Source: Methanomassiliicoccaceae archaeon (GTDB lineage Archaea; Thermoplasmatota; Thermoplasmata; Methanomassiliicoccales; Methanomethylophilaceae). From it: a stretch of 6,774 nucleotides of DNA. The notes below the pieces were generated by a model, which was not told where the DNA came from, made no database searches, and worked only from the letters and a program-made list of their open reading frames with translations. The translations under genes and the position numbers were made by a program. This document shows, in pieces, positions 1 through 6,774 of this stretch (position 1 is the first letter of the stretch; every line of letters starts with the position of its first letter). The stretch lies in the NCBI GenBank assembly GCA_009778265.1, contig WRKA01000138.1, positions 1 through 6,774 on the forward strand. The letters run 5' to 3'.

Positions 1-2222
1 GTTCCGTCCTTGAACACGAACACTCCGTTGACGGCCCTCAGTATCCCTTTCTCCAGCGCTTCCGGCACTTTCTTTTCCGACGATAATCCTTCCACGCACT
101 TCATATCCGGTAACGGCGCGATGTTCAGCCTCTCAAGCGCACGTTCGTAGATCGGTTCTATGTCCAGATACGCTTCGTCGCCTTCCATGTGTCTCTCGGT
201 CCTTTCGAATTTTGTATAGCCTCCGCATTTCTCACAGCTGGACATGACGGCCGCCGAACCGCAGGACGTGCATCTTCTTATTCCCACGTCGGTCTGAACG
301 CCTTTCTGATGTCTGCTGTCGCTGCTCAGGAGGTTCATCACTTTTTTGCTTACCGAAATGGACTTGACGATATCTCCGTTGGTATCGGGAGCTCTGCCGA
401 CGGGGAACAATGCCTGGACATCCCCTTTCATTTTACGTTCCTTGGCCTTCTCCGGACGCCCCATCCTTGTTCCGATGCGCATCATCGCCCTCGCTCTGAC
501 CTCGATCCCCATAGCTTTGCTTACCGCGTCCAGCGGACCGTCGCCTCCGAACGCCGTTCTTTCCGTAACTCTGGAGCCGTCGGTACCGAGGCCGAGACCT
601 TCGGCCAGCGGCATTGCGTATGTGTGTATCACAAGTTTTTCCGCGGCGACACGGTGAAGGGCGCCGAGATCCTCCAGTGTTCTTTTTATTTCCGGGGAAT
701 TCGAGATCACAAGGTAACCGTCGGCGAATGCGCCGTTCCTTAGTATGTGAGTTCTCAGTTCCTTCAGTCTCTCCAACTCGACATCAGACCAGAACAGATT
801 GAACGCCGGATGCAGCGGAACTCCGTAGCTTGCGGAGATCTCTTTCGCTCTTTCGTAGCCGGGATGTTCCCAATCCTCAGGAACGCCGCCTTTCGACAGG
901 AGTTCCTGTTTATACCATTCGGCAACGTAACCGCACGGAACGAGCCGGTGATTGTTCTCGGAGAATTCTCCGTAGGGGATGAGTATCTCTCCTTCGTCAA
1001 CGACCTCGGATATCTGACCGTATATCGCGTCGACCTCCGCCCGCGTGTTGCATTGGACGAGGTCGCCGTTCTTCAGCAGAAGTATCGGGCCTTCGACGGA
1101 ATCGCACGGCGTGACCGCCCCGGCCTTACCGGGACGCTCTATCTTCAGCTGTGTCCCGGTAACAAGAAAATTATCCAGCGCATACATGCTGGCGGGACTG
1201 ATCGCGATCGCGGCGAGACCGCATGTCCTTCCCCTTCCGTAACGGAGTCTGAAACCTCCCACCCTTGAAGGATGGCCGAATATCGGCCGTCCGGCGATCA
1301 CATCCTTCAGATACTTGTCCGCCGGCTTTACGGCGGCGGAGCCCGCGTCCTCCTCCTTATCGCTTTTCTTAAGGGAAAGGAACTCTCCGATGAAGTCCCA
1401 CCCGTCTATCTTCAGAGTGTCAACATGCTTCTTTATCTTCGATGCCTTCTGACAGAGTCCCTCCGCAATGACCAGACACGCCCCTCCTCTCACCCGGTTC
1501 GTCTCTATCCGGGGAAGGTCCCTGTATCCCGAGATCTCTGTATCCTCCGTCCCTTCGCCGTCAATGCACACGGGGCAGTTGCTTGCGATAAGTTCGATCT
1601 CGTTGCTCGCGGGAAGATACTGAAGATGCTGGCATTGTTTGTATAAAGGAATTTCCTCATGGAACCTCTTCACCTCGGATTCCGTAGGTATGTATCTTCC
1701 TATTCCCAATTCTCTGCGCACCACGTCGCCGATGAGGACGCTCATCGCCTGTCCTGTGCCCCCGGCCGCGCGTATGGGTCCCGCGAACACAAGATCTAAA
1801 TATTCGGACCCGTCGTCGTTCATTTTTATCTTTGTTGCCGACAGGCCGTCAAGCGGAGCGACGAGTATCCCTTCCGTAAGGACCGCGAGACCCACACGTA
1901 TCGCACGGTCTATCGCCTCCTCTCTGCTTCCGGCAGGTCTTTTCGCTATCTCTTTGGCGATCAGAAGCGATACGGTCTCGCGATTCCCGTTCTCTTTGGT
2001 CAGTCTTCTGATATCCTCGGAAACACCTTCGACGTTCCAGTCCTTCAGTAATTTCTCGACCCTGGAGGCAAGGTCCTCGGCCTGTTCTATCTCCACCGTC
2101 GTTTTTGGGTCGAGACCTCTTCTTCTCGCTCTTTTGGCTATGTCGAAACATTCGTCGTTCTTTCTTTTAAGTTCGCCGAAATAGCTCCGCATCTCCTCGC
2201 TGCAAACGACGTTCCCGATCAT
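1..2222 (-). CDS. polC: DNA polymerase D large subunit DP2, N-terminal 740 residues (3' end outside window)
   Basis: This is the catalytic large subunit of the archaeal replicative polymerase PolD, which works with the DP1 exonuclease subunit. I translated it by hand: 740 codons without a stop, running off the left edge. Family landmarks in order are FAGPIRAAGGT (residues 146-156), IDGEGTED then YRDLPRIETNRVRGG (220-247), DKYLKDVIAGRP (302-313) with HPSRVGGFRLRYGR (317-330), ENNHRLVPCGY (422-432), GTRMGRPEKAKERKM (584-598), a CX2C-X8-CX2C zinc finger (C651, C654, C663, C666) and PEALEKGILRA (720-730). DP2 is usually about 1100-1250 residues, so roughly a third is missing. The missing part includes the catalytic aspartates and the C-terminal region for DP1/PCNA contact. 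No intein interrupts the visible part. The ATG at 2222-2220 overlaps the stop of the upstream GTPase gene (ATGA) and has a GAGG ribosome-binding site 7 nt before it. Identification is secure; whether the full gene is intact cannot be seen. Confidence 0.97.
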   Translation of the reverse strand, partial: MIGNVVCSEEMRSYFGELKRKNDECFDIAKRARRRGLDPKTTVEIEQAEDLASRVEKLLKDWNVEGVSEDIRRLTKENGNRETVSLLIAKEIAKRPAGSREEAIDRAIRVGLAVLTEGILVAPLDGLSATKIKMNDDGSEYLDLVFAGPIRAAGGTGQAMSVLIGDVVRRELGIGRYIPTESEVKRFHEEIPLYKQCQHLQYLPASNEIELIASNCPVCIDGEGTEDTEISGYRDLPRIETNRVRGGACLVIAEGLCQKASKIKKHVDTLKIDGWDFIGEFLSLKKSDKEEDAGSAAVKPADKYLKDVIAGRPIFGHPSRVGGFRLRYGRGRTCGLAAIAISPASMYALDNFLVTGTQLKIERPGKAGAVTPCDSVEGPILLLKNGDLVQCNTRAEVDAIYGQISEVVDEGEILIPYGEFSENNHRLVPCGYVAEWYKQELLSKGGVPEDWEHPGYERAKEISASYGVPLHPAFNLFWSDVELERLKELRTHILRNGAFADGYLVISNSPEIKRTLEDLGALHRVAAEKLVIHTYAMPLAEGLGLGTDGSRVTERTAFGGDGPLDAVSKAMGIEVRARAMMRIGTRMGRPEKAKERKMKGDVQALFPVGRAPDTNGDIVKSISVSKKVMNLLSSDSRHQKGVQTDVGIRRCTSCGSAAVMSSCEKCGGYTKFERTERHMEGDEAYLDIEPIYERALERLNIAPLPDMKCVEGLSSEKKVPEALEKGILRAVNGVFVFKDG

Positions 2223-3190
2223 TCCCGTTCCTCGAAGCGTATGGACCTAAGTTCACTCAGAATGTTCTCACGCAGCACGTTCATATTCTCTCCGGTCTCC
2301 GCAGAGAATTTGAATGTATCGTTATCGCTTTTGAACATGTCGGATTTCGATTCCGCGATGATCATAGGGACACCCGGAAATCCTCTTTTAACGGAATCCA
2401 GGAGCGCCAGCTGTTTCTCCGTCGAATAACCGCACGATCCCGACGGATCGAGGATGAAGACAAGCACGTGCGTCAGATATTTTAACGCAAGTACCGCCTG
2501 TTTCTCAATATCGTTGCGTTCGTCGAGACTTCTGTCCAAAAGGCCGGGGGTGTCGATTATCTGGTATTTCCTCCAGCCGTCCTGTATATGTCCTATGACG
2601 ATACCTTTCGTCGTGAACGGATACGGCGCGATCTCCGGTGCCGCCGTACTCAGAACGGAGACCAATTTACTTTTCCCGACGTTCGGGAATCCGGCGACGA
2701 CCGCCGTCGCCACATCTGATTCGATATTGGGAAGGTCCCTGAATCTGTTCTTGGCGTCCTGAAGGAAAAGGAGGTCCTTGGATACCTGTTTCAGGATCGA
2801 CGCCAGCCGCCCGTAGAATCCGTTCCGTATCCCTTCGACGTATGTGATATCCTTCGTCCGTCTCAGATTCCTGAGACTCTCGTTCTTCAGTTTCTCGGCT
2901 CTGTTCGAGGCCCAGTTCATCGCTCCCAGCGATTGTTTGTACCGATCTATACCGATCGTCAGATCGACGAGTTCCGAATAGAAGCCGCCGTCCTTCTCTA
3001 TCACCGGAAAACGGTTAACATAATCCTTCAGCGTCGTCACTACGATATCGCCGGATGCGGTAACTTTTGCGAGCGCCGTCTTCTTTCTGAAATCCAGAGC
3101 GGTCGTGCCGTTCTTATGTATCTTCGACGCCCGGTGGAACGCTTTGTCCATCAGCTCATCGGAAGTGAGCACGGTGGGTATCGATGTCAT
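2219..3190 (-). CDS. NOG1-like archaeal GTPase (TRAFAC class, OBG/HflX-like)
   Basis: A complete 323-residue protein. Residues 1-160 match the helical N-terminal domain of NOG1 proteins (TSDELMDKAFHRASKI near the start). The G domain follows: G1 P-loop GFPNVGKS (167-174), G2 threonine in PYPFTTKG (T193/T194), G3 DTPG (213-216), G4 at SKSD (281-284), G5 SAETG (296-300). Eukaryotic NOG1 acts in 60S ribosomal subunit maturation, and archaeal relatives are short forms lacking the C-terminal extension. A role in large-subunit assembly is therefore inferred from the family. The G4 motif has serine where NKxD normally has asparagine. The start at 3190 is favoured because a TATA box is centred about 27 nt upstream, implying a leaderless or near-leaderless mRNA, and no Shine-Dalgarno is present. 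The gene is first in a unit with polC. No membrane segments were seen; it is probably cytoplasmic. Confidence 0.93.
   Translation of the reverse strand: MTSIPTVLTSDELMDKAFHRASKIHKNGTTALDFRKKTALAKVTASGDIVVTTLKDYVNRFPVIEKDGGFYSELVDLTIGIDRYKQSLGAMNWASNRAEKLKNESLRNLRRTKDITYVEGIRNGFYGRLASILKQVSKDLLFLQDAKNRFRDLPNIESDVATAVVAGFPNVGKSKLVSVLSTAAPEIAPYPFTTKGIVIGHIQDGWRKYQIIDTPGLLDRSLDERNDIEKQAVLALKYLTHVLVFILDPSGSCGYSTEKQLALLDSVKRGFPGVPMIIAESKSDMFKSDNDTFKFSAETGENMNVLRENILSELRSIRFEERE
2230..2233 (-). promoter_or_regulatory. Shine-Dalgarno site for polC
   Basis: GAGG on the minus strand lies 7 nt before the polC ATG, inside the last codons of the GTPase gene. Together with the ATGA overlap it supports this start and suggests translation re-initiation or coupling. 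It contrasts with the GTPase gene, which has no such site. Confidence 0.6.
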
Positions 3191-3212
3191 AACATCGTGA
3201 TATGGTCATACG

Positions 3213-3222
3213 TTTAAATTTT
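3213..3222 (-). promoter_or_regulatory. Archaeal TATA box for the GTPase-polC unit
   Basis: The minus strand reads CCAATAAAATTTAAACG here, with the ten A/T bases AAAATTTAAA at 3222-3213. The centre is about 27 nt from the A of the GTPase ATG (3190), the spacing expected when transcription begins at or next to the start codon. A short ATG at about 3197 is out of frame and stops at once, which also fits a leaderless start. The purine-rich BRE usual upstream of the box is weak here (CCAAT). Confidence 0.6.
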
Positions 3223-3249
3223 ATTGGAGGATTTGACGTAAAGAGGAAG

Positions 3250-3294
3250 AAAAAAAGGACGGACAGAATTGTTGCGACGGTGTCACAACAATTC
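3250..3294 (-). terminator. Hairpin plus T7 run, probable terminator
   Basis: On the minus strand GAATTGTTG (3294-3286) pairs perfectly with CAACAATTC (3274-3266). As RNA the stem gains a G-U and a G-C pair, giving 11 pairs and a 7-nt loop. On the plus strand the same step would be a C-A mismatch, so the structure favours minus-strand RNA. After 9 nt there is a run of seven T (3256-3250), followed by a T/C-rich stretch to about 3238. The 9-nt gap is unlike a bacterial intrinsic terminator, but archaeal termination depends mainly on the U-tract. It sits just before the GTPase promoter, so it would insulate that promoter from the giant upstream gene. Confidence 0.5.
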
Positions 3295-3320
3295 ATAGAC
3301 CTATTCCCGTACCGTGACAC
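3280..3320 (-). repeat. Inverted repeat overlapping the terminator stem (possible alternative hairpin)
   Basis: GTGTCAC (minus 3320-3314) is the exact reverse complement of GTGACAC (minus 3286-3280), with 27 nt between them. The second arm uses bases that also form the upper stem and loop of the terminator hairpin, so the two structures cannot form together. A 7-bp repeat at this spacing is not rare by chance in 300 bp, so only the overlap makes it notable. Confidence 0.35.
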
Positions 3321-3364
3321 AAGGAAGGATACGATCATACTTCGAGGTCATCCTCCCTCGGTTC

Positions 3365-3389
3365 ATAAAAATATCCGATCAGTTTTTAT
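3365..3389. repeat. A/T-only inverted repeat ATAAAAA ... TTTTTAT
   Basis: ATAAAAA at 3365-3371 and TTTTTAT at 3383-3389 are perfect inverted copies around 11 nt. The stem is all A/T and therefore weak. On the minus strand the first arm (AATAAAAAC) could be a TATA-like element and the second (TATTTTTATG) a T5 tract about 125 nt after the stop of the giant gene. It may be a secondary termination signal, a promoter for a short transcript, or just A/T-rich spacer. Confidence 0.3.
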
Positions 3390-3495
3390 TTTCTGTTCTC
3401 CGGTAACGATCCTCGGCGTTCCAAACGATCTCCTGTCTCATGCAGGATCGTGCCGCTCTAATTCTTCTTAACGGTCTTGCTGTTATCTCGCGGGT

Positions 3496-6400
3496 TCATG
3501 ATCTCGACCTCTCGAACGTCATTTTGAATAACCAAAGGTCTGTCTTCTTGCCGAGATCCACTTTGAACATCGCCGGGACCATGATCGACGGATAGTCTTC
3601 CAGAACTATTCCGGCGTTCACCCTCCACGTCCCTCCTCCTCTTCCCAGAAGATTGGACACCGCCGTCAGGTTGCAGCTGACGACGATACCGGCGGTCACG
3701 TGAACGTCGTCGCTGAGCGGCCCCAATACCTTGGGCGCGGTCACCTGGAAGAAGACCATCGTTTGAATGTAGACGTCATCGCTGATTATCTGCCTAGGCG
3801 CCATCCCCGTCGGGTTATCCATGTTATTCATCATCCCTTTGATCTGGCCGACGATCCAGTTCAATCCGTCCCTGACGAAATCGCCGTCCAGGAACAGCGA
3901 GAATCTGAGACCCGAGTGTATGGAACCTGTGTAATCGTTCACCGCGATCTCGATGAAAACGGACGCACTGACGACACAGCTGGCGATCATATCTATCGCG
4001 TTCCTTATCGTCAGTTCTATCACTCTTTTCAAAAAGTCGGCGACGCCGTCCGGTCCGATTATCTTCAGGCCGAACTCGGCGAACGCCGTCCTCGCCGCGT
4101 TCATCACGCATTCCATTATCAAGGCTCTGACGGGATTGCCGCCCATCATCTTCCCGCCGTTGTCCGTTCCCTTCGTAGCTTTTTTAAATACCCATTTTGC
4201 CGATGCGTCCGTTTCACGCTGCCACGTCAGGTCGTCGTTCTTGCTGTCCGATTTCAGCGGTGTACGGTCGATCTCGTTATCATCCGCGTCGTAAAGGATG
4301 ACGGCCTCGGCCGCGTTGTTCAGAAATTGTCCCGGGAACGTTATGACGATCCTCTGGCCGGGATGCAGAACAAAATCATGTATGATGTATTCCTTCGACG
4401 GGTGGGAGAAAGGCACGAGCCGATACCCCTCCAGGTCCACCGTCGAAAGCGTTGAATTGTAAAGTTCGACCCATTCGTTATCGGCGTCAGGCCCGGGAGG
4501 GTTCAGTTCGAATTCGTTGATAACGAGACCGTAAACGAACGGAGAATTGTATTTCAGTTCGAAACCGGCGTCGAGGCTTCCTTTCAATCCCGGTACCGGG
4601 AGAGGGATGTTCGACAGTACTTCCCCGACGCCCGGGATATCAGACAGTCTGAACTCCAGATCTTCGTACTGGACGACCAGCGGCATCGACGCGTGTATAT
4701 CTATCCCTCGGATCGTCGCGTCCATCTCGACGATGCTCTTCCTCGTCTTCATCATCGGGTCTATGTCCGCGTATATGCTCCATGTTCCCGATACGACGGA
4801 GAACCCGCAGGTTATCACGGCCTTGGACGATCCGTTCTTCTTGATGTCGAGCCATACGCTTAATAGAACGCCGAATATCGGCAGCGTTGCTTTGATCTTT
4901 ATTTTTATGTTGTTCTTGAGGGCATTCAGAATATCGCTGGTGAATTCTATTATCAGTCCGTGAATGTTCAGCGTGAGCGTCTGCTTATTCATCTCGATCA
5001 GGAGCGTGGAGATGATGCCGTCGGTGATCATCTCGATCAGGCCGGTCATCTTGTCCGCCAGCCACGACAGAGGTCCGGAAAGGACGTCAAATAATTTCAT
5101 CAGGATCTCCGCGACGTATTCCGCCACGCGCATGAGCGCGTTCATCAGGTGGTTGATGACATTCTTCGCTATCTTCACAAGTTCGAGCAGCGGCCCGATG
5201 ATAGGTTCGAGAAGCCAGAAGATGATCTGTGCGACGTCGGCGACTATAGTGTTGCTCGGCTCGTAATCAACACCGGTCAGCTCCCACGCGCTGATCACGG
5301 TGATCGGAAGATCGAACTCCGAATGCGAAACGCCCGATACGGCGGCGTCGTACGACCCCAGCATCTCAAGCAGCGGCGATGTCGATGTTGCTTGATATCT
5401 TACGTCCGCGGTAACGAATACCCTGAACGTGCAGGAATACGCCGCTTCGTGATATTCGCCGAACCCGACGAAGTGTGTGCCGTCGTTCGTCCCCGTCGGC
5501 GGCGTTATCTTTATGTCCAGATCGTAATCGAGATCGAGCGAGACGTTCTCTTTGAGTATCGTCCCTTTGCCGTCGTCGAGAATGAACGAATCCGTACCCG
5601 GAAGTTCGGAGACCCCGTCCATCGGGTTGGCGGCCGCGTACGCCGCCATCTCCCTGACCAATGCGGTCATCTTCGCCTCGAGCAAAGGATACAGACCGAG
5701 AATGTCGGCACCGAATCTGACGAGTATCACGATAAGATCGGTAAAGATCGATCTGTTGTTCTTTTCGATATTGTTCAGGACGTTTCCGAACATCTCCATC
5801 CGCTGTCCGGCATATTCTTTATAATCGGAGATCACACGCACAACTTCGTAAGAATTCATCATCTCCCCGACCGCCGAATCAACGGCCGAGGGGTCCAGGG
5901 GGACGCCGTATCTGTCCTTCAGGTATCCGTTGATGTTATCTTTTATCGCAACGCGTATATTATTCTCGAGTTCGGAGATCTTGAAAAGGCTGTCCATACC
6001 CGTTTCCATCTGACGATATATGGACGCATACAGCGGGTCTATGATCTTTTCCGATCTTATCGTACTTTCCATCAGGTCCTCGGCGTGCGTCCTGTTCATT
6101 TCCAATGCTTCGTATATAGCGGATGTCATCGTCTCCAGGAAACCGTCGGTGTCGTAAGGGTCGCAGCCTATCCTTACCTTTCCCATACCGTAAGTTGAGG
6201 CGAGACCGTTGGCCACCGATTTCATCATTCCTATGAGCGTCTCCCTGATCTCGTTGTGTTCACTGCGGTATTTACTCATGAAACCGTTCCATCCGCTCCA
6301 TTTCAGAACGTCGACGTCCGGGTATCCGAAAACCACTCTCGACGCAGGTATCTTTATGGACCCGTTCCCGGCGTAGCTCATATCGAGTTCAACGGACGGT

Positions 6401-6774
6401 AAATCGACCATCCCTATCATTCCGTTCAGCAGATACCGGTATTCCGATTCGGGGATCCCTAATTTGGACATCGTTCCCGAAATGTACCCCTGAGCGGTCT
6501 CCGCGTCACCTTTTCCGAACAGGTTACGAAGCCAGTCATACGCATTCTTCAGCGCGTCGGTTATCCCTTCAATGATGTCCAGTATCTTCGTCAGCATCAG
6601 ATAATCCATCCAGCTTATCAGAATGGAGTCTATCAGTCCGATGAGCGTCTGTGACATAACGGCTCCGAGATCTATCTCCATATAGCCGTCACGGAACGCG
6701 ATAAGTTCGGCGGCGTCCGCCCGTTCGTAAGAAGTGAGGTCGTAATCGTCATCGGACGACGTATGAAGATATGT
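3496..6774 (-). CDS. Giant lamin-tail-domain protein, probably membrane-associated or exported (5' end outside window)
   Basis: I recognise one domain but not the protein as a whole. The frame is open from the right edge: 1092 codons are visible, and the 31 codons before the Met at 6681 have no stop and no ATG, GTG or TTG, so the true start is probably beyond 6774. Numbering from the edge, there is an acidic stretch (7-12, SSDDDYD from residue 6), hydrophobic/amphipathic helices (about 40-75), a mostly helical charged region (to about 340), a membrane-like helix (about 343-365), a beta-rich part (about 410-500), a long hydrophobic helical block (about 505-595), another beta-rich part (to 750), and a lamin-tail domain (about 750-875). 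The lamin-tail marks are VINEFELNPPG, NEWVELYN, DLEGYRL, LHPGQRIVI and LTWQRETDASAKWVF. Then come helices and a beta-rich C-terminus ending in FERSRS. Lamin-tail domains in prokaryotes are mostly in exported or surface proteins. Seven N-X-S/T sequons are present, about what chance predicts. A structural role at the envelope is inference only. Confidence 0.9.
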   Translation of the reverse strand, partial: TYLHTSSDDDYDLTSYERADAAELIAFRDGYMEIDLGAVMSQTLIGLIDSILISWMDYLMLTKILDIIEGITDALKNAYDWLRNLFGKGDAETAQGYISGTMSKLGIPESEYRYLLNGMIGMVDLPSVELDMSYAGNGSIKIPASRVVFGYPDVDVLKWSGWNGFMSKYRSEHNEIRETLIGMMKSVANGLASTYGMGKVRIGCDPYDTDGFLETMTSAIYEALEMNRTHAEDLMESTIRSEKIIDPLYASIYRQMETGMDSLFKISELENNIRVAIKDNINGYLKDRYGVPLDPSAVDSAVGEMMNSYEVVRVISDYKEYAGQRMEMFGNVLNNIEKNNRSIFTDLIVILVRFGADILGLYPLLEAKMTALVREMAAYAAANPMDGVSELPGTDSFILDDGKGTILKENVSLDLDYDLDIKITPPTGTNDGTHFVGFGEYHEAAYSCTFRVFVTADVRYQATSTSPLLEMLGSYDAAVSGVSHSEFDLPITVISAWELTGVDYEPSNTIVADVAQIIFWLLEPIIGPLLELVKIAKNVINHLMNALMRVAEYVAEILMKLFDVLSGPLSWLADKMTGLIEMITDGIISTLLIEMNKQTLTLNIHGLIIEFTSDILNALKNNIKIKIKATLPIFGVLLSVWLDIKKNGSSKAVITCGFSVVSGTWSIYADIDPMMKTRKSIVEMDATIRGIDIHASMPLVVQYEDLEFRLSDIPGVGEVLSNIPLPVPGLKGSLDAGFELKYNSPFVYGLVINEFELNPPGPDADNEWVELYNSTLSTVDLEGYRLVPFSHPSKEYIIHDFVLHPGQRIVITFPGQFLNNAAEAVILYDADDNEIDRTPLKSDSKNDDLTWQRETDASAKWVFKKATKGTDNGGKMMGGNPVRALIMECVMNAARTAFAEFGLKIIGPDGVADFLKRVIELTIRNAIDMIASCVVSASVFIEIAVNDYTGSIHSGLRFSLFLDGDFVRDGLNWIVGQIKGMMNNMDNPTGMAPRQIISDDVYIQTMVFFQVTAPKVLGPLSDDVHVTAGIVVSCNLTAVSNLLGRGGGTWRVNAGIVLEDYPSIMVPAMFKVDLGKKTDLWLFKMTFERSRS

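Larger units (their letters stand above)
3191..3495. other. 305-bp intergenic region with control signals, no convincing gene
   Basis: This gap lies between the stop of the giant gene and the start of the GTPase gene. On the minus strand it contains, in order, about 100 nt without obvious structure (3495-3394), the A/T inverted repeat (3389-3365), a small stem CGAGG/CCTCG with an 8-nt loop (3360-3343), the two overlapping hairpins (3320-3266), a T-run (3256-3250) and the TATA box (3222-3213). Open frames across it (89 codons plus, 60 codons minus) run through these signals, lack well-placed start signals and resemble nothing I know. No tRNA or other standard RNA gene is recognisable. Confidence 0.7.

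Noticed and set aside
189..743. 184-codon plus-strand open frame, and others opposite polC up to 2184
   Set aside because: They are all antisense to the well-supported DP2 coding frame, with no domains.
1203..1212. 10-bp palindrome CGCGATCGCG
   Set aside because: It falls in polC codons for LAAIAIS, and GATC/CGATC is common across the window, so it needs no regulatory explanation.
1574..1585. CPVC pair (residues 216-219) in DP2 as an extra zinc site
   Set aside because: There is no second cysteine pair nearby, and the stretch aligns with an ordinary DP2 segment just before IDGE.
3156..3338. 60-codon minus-strand open frame with a hydrophobic stretch, overlapping the GTPase start
   Set aside because: It reads through the terminator hairpin, the T-run and the TATA box. 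The GGAGG before it is 13 nt from the ATG, too far to be convincing. The hydrophobic run comes from translating the T-run.
3330..3450. Several CGATC/GATC copies in the intergenic gap
   Set aside because: GATC is similarly frequent in the coding regions, spacing is irregular, and no origin-like repeat (for example ORB element) is visible.
3202..3471. 89-codon plus-strand open frame filling most of the intergenic gap
   Set aside because: Its ATG lies at the GTPase promoter with no suitable upstream signal, it runs through the hairpins and A/T repeat, and the product resembles nothing known. A real small protein is not fully excluded.
3700..4455. 251-codon open frame on the plus strand
   Set aside because: It is antisense to the lamin-tail region of the giant gene, with shadow-like composition and no recognisable motif.
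5149..6198. 349-codon open frame on the plus strand
   Set aside because: It lies wholly opposite the giant gene, has an arginine/valine/histidine-rich sequence typical of an antisense shadow, and no domain is visible.

Overview
The window is archaeal and most likely euryarchaeal. It carries the gene for the large subunit (DP2) of DNA polymerase D, an archaea-specific replicase missing from most Crenarchaeota, next to an archaeal NOG1-type GTPase. Promoter layout (A/T-rich TATA box about 27 nt before the start codon, no Shine-Dalgarno), moderate G+C, frequent ATA/AGA/AGG codons and a giant lamin-tail-domain protein would fit Thermoplasmata such as Methanomassiliicoccales. That placement below phylum level is an inference, not a demonstration.

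All three convincing genes lie on the minus strand, so the window is best read right to left. From 6774 to 3496 runs the 3' part of a very large gene (1092 codons visible, open through the right edge). Its product is probably membrane-associated or exported: it has several hydrophobic or amphipathic helical blocks, beta-rich stretches and one lamin-tail domain. Its function is not known to me. Next comes a 305-bp non-coding gap (3495-3191) holding an A/T inverted repeat, two overlapping and mutually exclusive inverted repeats, a T-run that looks like an archaeal terminator, and a TATA box. The TATA box drives a two-gene unit: a NOG1-like GTPase (3190-2219), then polC/DP2 (2222 to beyond base 1). 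These two share an ATGA stop/start overlap and are probably translationally coupled.

Functionally, the left unit pairs replication (DP2) with a GTPase of a ribosome-assembly family. The giant protein upstream appears to be a separate transcription unit separated by the terminator. No tRNA, rRNA, CRISPR array, insertion sequence or defence gene was seen. The least explained parts are the giant protein and the RNA-structure-rich gap. Nothing here establishes a new system.
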